DNA of 64,000 nucleotides from an uncultured Eubacteriales bacterium (GTDB lineage Bacteria > Bacillota > Clostridia > Oscillospirales > Acutalibacteraceae): positions 62,001-126,000 of the forward strand of contig CAKTDF010000002.1 of NCBI GenBank assembly GCA_934541115.1. Direction: 5' to 3'. The notes below the pieces were generated by a model, which did not search any database, was not told where the DNA came from, and saw nothing but the letters and a program-made list of their open reading frames with translations. Below, piece by piece: positions 43,436 to 49,681 of the stretch (position 1 is the stretch's first letter; each line of letters begins with the position of its first letter). The position numbers and the translations under genes are program-made.

Positions 43436-43631
43436 TTTGGAAGTTATTTTGTATCAATTCTTTTTTGCCGAAGAAGTTCGGCTCCTTGATAAAATCAATC
43501 AAAATTATGAAATGCTTTCAAAGGATAAGCTTTGGAGTACTTACATATTGGAGTATTACAATTCCTGTGTCCGGTATGAGTATTTCTGCGAGCTTAACCG
43601 CAAAGTTGTTGAAATTCTACGCAGACTCTGA
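43422..43631 (+). CDS. Small phage protein ending inside attR
   Basis: A 69-residue frame starts at TTG 43422 (TTG 43428 is the alternative), overlapping the rep end, with GAGGAG at 43412-43417. The product is acidic-aromatic and helical (VILYQFFFAEEVRLLDKINQNYEML...YEYFCELNRKVVEILRRL). The stop TGA (43629-43631) lies within the 28-bp att core, so integration leaves the gene intact. Function unknown. Confidence 0.5.
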   Translation: MKLNNLEVILYQFFFAEEVRLLDKINQNYEMLSKDKLWSTYILEYYNSCVRYEYFCELNRKVVEILRRL

Positions 43632-43680
43632 TTTGTGAACATTATACAAAAAGCATCCCCTCAACTATACAAAACAGTTA
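43625..43680 (+). repeat. Right attachment site (attR)
   Basis: Second copy of the 56-bp repeat; the 28-bp core (43625-43652) is identical to attL. The part after the core differs at four positions and here forms the left arm of a perfect hairpin, so this side is probably the chromosomal version. Confidence 0.85.
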
Positions 43681-43705
43681 TTTTGTATAGTTGAGGGGAT
43701 TTTTT
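43657..43705. terminator. Long perfect hairpin joined to attR
   Basis: An 18-bp perfect stem (43657-43674/43681-43698) with a CAGTTA loop is followed by ATTTTTT. The left arm lies in the att repeat. It would terminate the phage rep transcript; without the prophage it would sit upstream of the xer gene, where no gene needs a terminator. Confidence 0.75.
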
Positions 43706-43980
43706 ACATCAATGTGACGTCAACACAACGTCTAAACAAGCATTTTATCGCCCACAGCTGTGGTATATTATAATTGTTGTGTTTATGTTTATATTTCGCC
43801 TGACTACAAAATAATTAAACTAAGACTATAAACATGAACATATAGCTATAAAACTCAAATATTTTTAAACTAAATAGCGATGAAAAATTTTATATTAATT
43901 ACATATCCACTTTTCATAACAAAGTTATAAAATATACGCAATTATACAAAAAAAATTATGTTTTTCTTCAGTTTTTTGTT
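43706..43980. other. AT-rich intergenic region, no gene seen
   Basis: No coding frame with a start and SD. It includes the 12-bp palindrome CCACAGCTGTGG (43752-43763), and ATTATACAAAAA at 43941-43952, an exact copy of the end of the att core, which in such AT-rich DNA may be chance. Confidence 0.5.
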
Positions 43981-43988
43981 AATACTCA

Positions 43989-44017
43989 TTGACTATTTTT
44001 GTAGTTGGTGTTAATAT
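43989..44017 (+). promoter_or_regulatory. Promoter of the amino-acid permease gene
   Basis: TTGACT (43989-43994), a 17-bp spacer and TAATAT (44012-44017). Transcription would start near 44024, just before a terminator-like hairpin. Confidence 0.7.
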
Positions 44018-44030
44018 TGACAGTATAAAT

Positions 44031-44079
44031 CCGGGCGTGCTCCGATAATTTTAATACAGCACGTCCCGGGTTTTTGTTT
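44031..44079 (+). terminator. Leader terminator or attenuator before the permease gene
   Basis: CCGGGCGTGCT (44031-44041) pairs with AGCACGTCCCGG (44058-44069), one bulge, followed by GTTTTTGTTT. It lies between the promoter above and the gene start at 44117, so it should end most transcripts unless relieved. Confidence 0.65.
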
Positions 44080-44116
44080 GCCTATTTTTAAAGGAAAGAT
44101 TTGGAGGAGTTAAAGT

Positions 44117-45583
44117 ATGTCAAACAAATTGGAAAAAAAATACGGTCTATTGACGGCAATATGTATGGTTGTCGGCATAGTCGTAGGAAGCGGTGTCTTC
44201 TTTAAGGCACAAACAATTCTTGAAAAAACCGGTGGCGATATGCCCCTCGGCATACTTGCATGGGTTATCGGCGGAATAATAATGATTTTTTGCATTCTCG
44301 GATTTTCTGTTATGGCACAGAAATATGAGAAAGTCAATGGTGCAGTAGACTACGCTGAGGCTGCTTGCGGAGAAAAATATGCTTATATGCTCGGTTGGTT
44401 TATGAGCACAACCTATTATCCCTCCATGACTTCGGTTCTTGCATGGCTCTCGGCTAGATATCTTCTCACTTTTGTATGTGCTGTAAATCCAAACTTTGCG
44501 ATGCACATTGCCGCATCTGAAGGTGGTTGCGTTTATGGTCCCGAATGCTTGGCGCTCGCTTGCCTTTTCCTTGTCGGAGCATATGCTTTAAACGCACTTT
44601 CTCCAAAGCTTGCAGGCAAGTTCCAGGTTTCGACAACATTCATTAAGCTTATTCCCCTTGTACTTATGGCCATTGTCGGCACAATCTACGGTTTTACTCA
44701 CAACATTGCAGGTTCAGACGCCTCGATTCTTGTTGAAAACTTCAGAACAGCATCCGGTAATACATCGGTTCTTTTCGGTTCTGTTGTTGCAACGGCATTT
44801 GCATATGAAGGATGGATAATCGCAACAACGATCAACGCGGAGCTCAAAGACGCTAAGCGCAATCTCCCGATTGCTCTTGTTCTTGGTGGGGTTATCATCA
44901 TTGCGGTTTATGTATTCTATTATATCGGAGTTGCAGGCGGCGCAGAAGTAAAAACACTTATTGATAGCGGTGCAACCGTTGCATTTACAAATGTGTTTGG
45001 AAATGTGTTCGGCAATATTCTCAATCTCTTTGTTGCAATTTCATGTATGGGCACTCTTAACGGTCTTATGCTCGGCACAACACGCGGTCTTTATTCTGTT
45101 GCCGTCAGAGGTTACGGTCCCGCGCCCAAAACTTTCAGTGAAGTTAGTGAAAATACAAATATGCCGACCAATTCTTCAGTTTTTGCTATTCTCGTTTGCG
45201 CTATTTGGCTTGTTTACTTCTTTGGTGCAAATCTCGGTCCTGCGGGAACTTCTTGGTTTGGTCTTTTCAGCTTTGATTCCTCTGAGCTTCCGATTATTAC
45301 TATCTACGCATTCTATATTCCCATTTTCATTATGTTTATGGTTAAGGCAAAGGAAGTACACTTTGTTAAGCGCTTTATTCTTCCTACTCTTGCAATTATC
45401 GGTTCTGTTTTCATGGTTCTCGCAGCAATCTATTCGCACGGTATTGCTCCGTATAACGAATCTGCAGAAAAAGGAACTTTCAGTTGTCCGGTTCTCTTTT
45501 ATCTGATAATTTTCAGCGTCATTATGCTCATTGGCGCCTGCTTTGCAAGAAAGAGGTTTGGCAAAAATTATAAAAAGGCTTAA
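44117..45583 (+). CDS. APC-family amino-acid permease
   Basis: This 488-residue protein has twelve or so TM helices. It starts with YGLLTAICMVVGIVVGSGVFFKA, the TM1 substrate-binding GSG(V/I)F signature of the amino acid-polyamine-organocation family, and has the TM6-like AFAYEGWIIATTINAE segment. It probably imports or exchanges an amino acid; the specificity cannot be told. TTGGAGGAG is the SD. It is a single-gene unit with an attenuator-like leader and a terminator at 45598. Confidence 0.88.
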   Translation: MSNKLEKKYGLLTAICMVVGIVVGSGVFFKAQTILEKTGGDMPLGILAWVIGGIIMIFCILGFSVMAQKYEKVNGAVDYAEAACGEKYAYMLGWFMSTTYYPSMTSVLAWLSARYLLTFVCAVNPNFAMHIAASEGGCVYGPECLALACLFLVGAYALNALSPKLAGKFQVSTTFIKLIPLVLMAIVGTIYGFTHNIAGSDASILVENFRTASGNTSVLFGSVVATAFAYEGWIIATTINAELKDAKRNLPIALVLGGVIIIAVYVFYYIGVAGGAEVKTLIDSGATVAFTNVFGNVFGNILNLFVAISCMGTLNGLMLGTTRGLYSVAVRGYGPAPKTFSEVSENTNMPTNSSVFAILVCAIWLVYFFGANLGPAGTSWFGLFSFDSSELPIITIYAFYIPIFIMFMVKAKEVHFVKRFILPTLAIIGSVFMVLAAIYSHGIAPYNESAEKGTFSCPVLFYLIIFSVIMLIGACFARKRFGKNYKKA

Positions 45584-45597
45584 TTTTTGTAATCTAG

Positions 45598-45636
45598 AAC
45601 AAACAAGGGTTCCGGTTGTCGGAGCCCTTGTTTGTT
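45598..45636. terminator. Bidirectional terminator between permease and mazF
   Basis: A 17-bp stem (AACAAACAAGGGTTCCG with its complement, one G-U) and a GTTGT loop lie between the two convergent genes. Confidence 0.85.
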
Positions 45637-45648
45637 GTCTTCTTCGGC

Positions 45649-45996
45649 TTATGTATCAAGACCGAAGGACACTGAAAGCGCTTTATCAATGCGCAGCATA
45701 TCGTTTTCTCCAAGATTTCCCATATGCTCTCGCAGACGTTTTTTATCCAGTGTTCTTACTTGCTCGAGCAAGACAATAGAGTCCTTTGCAAGCCCACAGC
45801 CGTTTGCATTAACTTTTATATGGGTAGGCAGACTTGTTTTTGTACTTCTGCTTGTTATTGCAGCGGCTATGACTGTTGGACTGAACTTGTTTCCGACATC
45901 ATTCTGAACTATCAAAACGGGACGGATTCCCCCCTGCTCTGACCCAACAACCGGACTGAGATCTGCATAATATATATCTCCGCGTTTAACGTTCAT
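45649..45996 (-). CDS. MazF/NdoA-type endoribonuclease toxin
   Basis: This 115-residue protein has the full PemK/MazF pattern: VKRGDIYYADLSPVVGSEQGG, the catalytic-Arg RPVLIVQND, and AAAITSR, the SH3-like barrel that cleaves mRNA at short motifs. In most Firmicutes the gene follows alr and an RHH antitoxin gene (ndoAI). Here the 90 bases upstream hold no antitoxin-sized frame, and the next gene is a lipoprotein. ATG 45996 is used, with AGGGAG upstream; GTG 45999 is possible. Confidence 0.92.
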   Translation of the reverse strand: MNVKRGDIYYADLSPVVGSEQGGIRPVLIVQNDVGNKFSPTVIAAAITSRSTKTSLPTHIKVNANGCGLAKDSIVLLEQVRTLDKKRLREHMGNLGENDMLRIDKALSVSFGLDT

Positions 45997-46086
45997 CACA
46001 TAAATTACTCCCTTCCGCGTGACAGTAGTATTCTGTCCGCTTTTTTGCTTTTTTAATCACACGGGGAGCAATATTGTCGTTATATT

Positions 46087-46584
46087 TTATGCAGATTCGG
46101 ACATACCTGTGAATTGATAATCGTACTCACCTGCACGGATACTACTAATCTGTGCATCATTCAAGGTTATAATTGCCTCACCAAAAGGATATGGGAGTTT
46201 ATACTGAGCTGATGTCACTTGTTTTGGCTCATTTGAAAAACATGCATATATTACTTCAAAAAGATTATCTATGGCTTTTTGAGAATCAAACAAAATTTTA
46301 TTGTTTTCACATGATATCGAAATGTTACCACAAGCAATTGTTGAACCTGATTTTGTTGCCGAAAAAACAATACCTTTTATGTTTTCCGGCTCTGTAACAG
46401 TTAATTTGACCTCGCCATCTGAAGAACAGCATAATAATCCCGAAAAATGCTTTTCATTTTCGGAAAAGCTCACATATGATACAAAATTTTCAAAACTCAA
46501 TTTTTGTGGTGTTATATCACCTTTGCTGCAAGCGGATAATACTAAAATAGTTATTATAACAATAACAAGAAGCCCTTTTTTCAA
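46087..46584 (-). CDS. Putative lipoprotein
   Basis: This 165-residue protein has a type II signal (MKKGLLVIVIITILVLSAC, lipobox LSAC), so it should be lipid-anchored on the cell surface. The mature part is beta-rich with scattered Cys (LLCCSS, ACGNISISCE) and contains no motif I recognise. It lies between nnr and mazF, in the same direction. In relatives this neighbourhood contains alr, which is missing here. Confidence 0.8.
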   Translation of the reverse strand: MKKGLLVIVIITILVLSACSKGDITPQKLSFENFVSYVSFSENEKHFSGLLCCSSDGEVKLTVTEPENIKGIVFSATKSGSTIACGNISISCENNKILFDSQKAIDNLFEVIYACFSNEPKQVTSAQYKLPYPFGEAIITLNDAQISSIRAGEYDYQFTGMSESA

Positions 46585-46650
46585 ACCAAACCAGTCCTTT
46601 CGAGGTTATCCGCTATCATTATATTCCCTTGACTAAATTAAATATGCAAA

Positions 46651-46681
46651 AGGACTGCTTTGAAACATTCAAAACAGTCCT
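46651..46681 (-). terminator. Terminator after nnr
   Basis: A 13-bp stem (AGGACTGCTTTGA with its complement, one G-U) and a 5-nt loop are followed on the minus strand by TTTTGCATATTT. Confidence 0.75.
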
Positions 46682-46703
46682 AAAAATTGTATATAACTAT
46701 TGT

Positions 46704-48251
46704 TTAATTCTCAAACTCGGCATATACCGAAGCCAATTCTCTGATAATGTCGGTTGGCAGCATGCCGGTTTTCGATTCTCTGTCAGCAAGAACATCGGCA
46801 CAGTATCCGTGAATATAAACGCCGACATCAGCGCAGTTGACCGGATCGATTTTTTGCGCACAAAGCGCTGAAATCATTCCGGCGAGAACGTCACCGCTTC
46901 CGCCCTTTGAAAGACCGTTATTTCCGGAAGCATTAACGTATACCCTGTCTGATTCCGGTGAGGCAACAACTGTATTGGCACCTTTAAGAACAACATACAC
47001 ACCATGCTCGTGTGAAAAGTTTTTAGCACACGAAATGCGGTCGGTTTGAAGCAGTTCCGTCTGAACACCGGTGAGACGTGACATCTCTCCCGGATGCGGA
47101 GTAAGAATCACCGGTGTGGAAATACTTTGCAAAAACTCCGGATGCTCTGAAATAATGTTAAGTGCGTCGGCGTCAACAATAACCGGAACTTTTGCGTTTT
47201 CAAGAACGGTTTTAAGCACAAATGCCGTATCATCATTAACTCCAAGTCCGCAGCCAATAAGAACAGCATCATACTTTTCGAGTGAGGCGGAAATCATCGG
47301 TGCACATTCGGCAGAAAGTGTTCCGTCAGCCGATTCCGGAAGTGGCATAAAAAGAGTTTCGGTCAGCTTTGATGTCATTGTGTGATAGAGACTCTCCGGG
47401 AAAGCACAGGTAACCAGACCAACTCCGCTTCTCAAAGCTGCACTTGCTGCAAGGACCGCTGCGCCGGGCATGCTGCGACTTCCGCAAATTGAAAGCAAGT
47501 GCCCAAAACTGCCCTTATGAGCGCATGGATCCCGCGCAGGTAAAAGATTTCCGACTTCGGTTTTGTTATAGGTGTACATTGAACAATTAATAAAATTATA
47601 GCTTTCTTCCGGTATACCGATGTTTGCAATAATTATATCGCCACAGCAGTCAGAAGCCGGATGAACGATGTGTGCCGGCTTTAACGCCGAAATGGCAATT
47701 GTATAATCGGCAACGAAACAGCCTTCATCGCGGTATCCGCTATTGCAGTAAACGCCGCTCGGGACATCAATTGCGAATTTCAGACCGCGCGCAGATGACA
47801 TTTCATTTATAAGTTGGCGCATATCCTCTGCGATAGAACCGTAAAAGCTGAATCCAAAAATTGCATCAACAATGACGTCTGCATTTCTGACGGTCTGAAC
47901 GGCTTTCTGTTTGTCAGCATCATACCAAACTGTAGGAATTGCAATATCAACAGCCATTTTATACATGTATTCCGCTTCGGGTGTTGCAGGATAGCCCGAG
48001 GCAAGAACAATACAAACATTGTATCCGTTTTCGGCAAATTTGCGCGCAACAACAAAGCCGTCGCCGCCGTTGTTACCCTTTCCGCAGACAACAGCAATAT
48101 TTCGGCGTCTGGTTTTATCAAGCTCAATGACATTTCTGATATTGCGTGTGCAGGCAGCACCTGCGTTTTCCATCATGCGTTGGTAGCTCAGCCCATACTT
48201 GGCTGTATATTTTTCAACCTGCTTCATCTCTTCACAGTTGAGAAGACGCAT
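46704..48251 (-). CDS. nnr: Bifunctional NAD(P)H-hydrate repair enzyme (epimerase/dehydratase)
   Basis: This 515-residue protein joins two repair activities for damaged NAD(P)H. The N-terminal YjeF_N epimerase (about 1-215) shows CGKGNNGGDGFVVAR. The C-terminal ADP-dependent dehydratase (about 235-510), of ribokinase-like fold, shows AHKGSFGHLLSICGS, LTPHPGEMSRL and KGGSGDVLAGMI. ATG 48251 follows AAAGGTGG; six further in-frame codons upstream would include the SD. Confidence 0.94.
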   Translation of the reverse strand: MRLLNCEEMKQVEKYTAKYGLSYQRMMENAGAACTRNIRNVIELDKTRRRNIAVVCGKGNNGGDGFVVARKFAENGYNVCIVLASGYPATPEAEYMYKMAVDIAIPTVWYDADKQKAVQTVRNADVIVDAIFGFSFYGSIAEDMRQLINEMSSARGLKFAIDVPSGVYCNSGYRDEGCFVADYTIAISALKPAHIVHPASDCCGDIIIANIGIPEESYNFINCSMYTYNKTEVGNLLPARDPCAHKGSFGHLLSICGSRSMPGAAVLAASAALRSGVGLVTCAFPESLYHTMTSKLTETLFMPLPESADGTLSAECAPMISASLEKYDAVLIGCGLGVNDDTAFVLKTVLENAKVPVIVDADALNIISEHPEFLQSISTPVILTPHPGEMSRLTGVQTELLQTDRISCAKNFSHEHGVYVVLKGANTVVASPESDRVYVNASGNNGLSKGGSGDVLAGMISALCAQKIDPVNCADVGVYIHGYCADVLADRESKTGMLPTDIIRELASVYAEFEN

Positions 48252-48328
48252 ATATTTACCACCTTTCAATTCATGTTGCCTAATTTTATCACACTTTACC
48301 TAAAAATAAAATATTTTTTTGATAAGAC

Positions 48329-48357
48329 TTGAAAAAAAAACTGATTTGTGATAAAGT
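48329..48357 (+). promoter_or_regulatory. Promoter of pheST
   Basis: TTGAAA (48329-48334), a 17-bp spacer and TAAAGT (48352-48357), placing the start of transcription just before the T-box leader. Confidence 0.65.
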
Positions 48358-48363
48358 ACTCTC

Positions 48364-48608
48364 GTGATAACGCGATGAAAAAGAGAGTAGGCGTTTCTTT
48401 TTGTTTCAGAGAGAGACAGCGTTGGTGTGAGCTGTTTTAACAAAAATATGCTGAAGTTCACTTTGGAGCGGTGCGGTTGAAATTTAGTAGGCTGCAACGG
48501 CTTATCCCCGTTACCGGATACAAGGAGTGTTTGCTTCATGCAAAAATTAGGGTGGTACCGCGGAGTTGTTTTGCTTCGTCCCTATTTTGGGACGAAGCTT
48601 TTGTTTTG
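48364..48608 (+). ncRNA. T-box leader of pheST (Phe)
   Basis: The conserved T-box AGGGTGGTACCGCGG lies at 48549-48563. It is followed by a terminator with 10-bp stem GCTTCGTCCC/GGGACGAAGC (48573-48598) and a T-run. A TTC at 48457-48459 lies where the Phe specifier codon is expected. Uncharged tRNA(Phe) would bind and prevent termination, raising pheST expression. Confidence 0.92.
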
Positions 48609-48647
48609 TCTCTAAACTATCTATCTACGGCGAAAGGAATGATTTAA

Positions 48648-49667
48648 ATGAAAGAACAACTTGAAGCGATTCGCAAAAGCGCAATCGCGGAATTGCAAAA
48701 GGCAGCCGCATTGCAGGATCTTGATTCCGTCAGAATCAAATTTCTCGGCAAAAAGGGTGAGCTCACGGCAATTCTTAAGCAAATGGGCAAGCTTTCACCG
48801 GAGGAAAGACCCGTTATCGGTCAGCTTGCAAACGAAATAAGAACTGATCTTGAAGAAAAAATCTCAGGCAGAGTTGACTCAATTAAAGAGAGAATGCTTG
48901 AAGAAAAGCTCAAGAAAGAAAAAATTGACGTCACTCTCCCCTCCGGCAGAGTTCCTCTCGGACACAAGCACCCGCTTTCAATAGTGCTTGATGAAGTTAA
49001 GGATATCTTTTTCGGCATGGGCTTTAACGTTGCTTCCGGTCCGGAGGTCGAATGGGATTATTATAACTTTGAAGCTTTGAATATACCAAAAAACCACCCG
49101 GCAAGAGATACCCAAGACACGTTTTATATCACAGATAATATGCTCCTTAGAACCCAGACCTCACCGTGTCAGATCCGTGTTATGGAAAAACAAGCTCCTC
49201 CGATTCGAGTAATTGCTCCGGGTCGTGTTTACCGTTCCGATGCCGTTGACGCAACACATTCGCCAATTTTCCACCAAATTGAGGGTCTTGTTGTTGACAA
49301 AGGTATAACCATGTCCGATCTTAAGGGCTGCCTTGAAGACTTTGCAAAGAGCCTCTATGGCGAAGACACAAAAATCAGACTCAGACCGCACCATTTTCCG
49401 TTCACCGAACCGTCGTGTGAAATTGACGTTTCCTGCTTCAACTGCGGCGGCAAAGGCTGCCCGATGTGCAAAGGCGAAGGTTGGATCGAAATACTCGGCG
49501 GCGGAATGGTTCACCCGAAAGTGCTCAAAAACTGCGGCGTCGATCCTGATGTTTACAGCGGTTTTGCTTTCGGCATCGGTCTTGAAAGACTTGTTATGTT
49601 CCGTTTTAATATTGATGATATGCGTCTTCTTTATGAGAACGATGTCAGATTCCTCAACCAGTTTTAA
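48648..49667 (+). CDS. pheS: Phenylalanyl-tRNA synthetase alpha subunit
   Basis: This 339-residue class II synthetase subunit has an N-terminal coiled-coil arm (about 1-85) and the catalytic core. Visible are GHKHPLSIV, FHQIEGLVVD (motif 2 region), FRPHHFPFTEPS in a related form (RLRPHHFPFTEPSCE) and GIGLERLVMFRF (motif 3). It forms an alpha2-beta2 enzyme with pheT, which starts 15 bp downstream. Confidence 0.96.
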   Translation: MKEQLEAIRKSAIAELQKAAALQDLDSVRIKFLGKKGELTAILKQMGKLSPEERPVIGQLANEIRTDLEEKISGRVDSIKERMLEEKLKKEKIDVTLPSGRVPLGHKHPLSIVLDEVKDIFFGMGFNVASGPEVEWDYYNFEALNIPKNHPARDTQDTFYITDNMLLRTQTSPCQIRVMEKQAPPIRVIAPGRVYRSDAVDATHSPIFHQIEGLVVDKGITMSDLKGCLEDFAKSLYGEDTKIRLRPHHFPFTEPSCEIDVSCFNCGGKGCPMCKGEGWIEILGGGMVHPKVLKNCGVDPDVYSGFAFGIGLERLVMFRFNIDDMRLLYENDVRFLNQF

Positions 49668-49681
49668 GGAGGTGCTTTCAG

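Larger units (their letters stand above)
35573..43652. mobile_element. Inovirus-like filamentous prophage
   Basis: The element of about 8.05 kb lies between direct repeats with an identical 28-bp core (35573-35600, 43625-43652). It holds an Xre-type repressor, a small putative ssDNA-binding protein, a signal-peptide/C-terminal-anchor adsorption-like protein, ten very small membrane or coat-like proteins, a Zot-family ATPase, an antisense RHH protein, structured non-coding DNA and an HUH replication protein. Size and content match filamentous phages. No integrase, capsid, terminase or tail genes are present, and no secretin. Genes are unusually rich in T-ending codons relative to flanking genes. 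Confidence 0.87.

Noticed and set aside
43941..43952. ATTATACAAAAA as a third att-like site
   Set aside because: Only 12 bp in very AT-rich DNA; no matching second arm.
45996..46071. A 25-codon GTG frame overlapping the mazF start, as a possible antitoxin
   Set aside because: Too short, no SD and no ribbon-helix-helix pattern.
47814..48332. A 172-codon plus-strand open frame
   Set aside because: Shadow of nnr, whose two domains are clear on the other strand.
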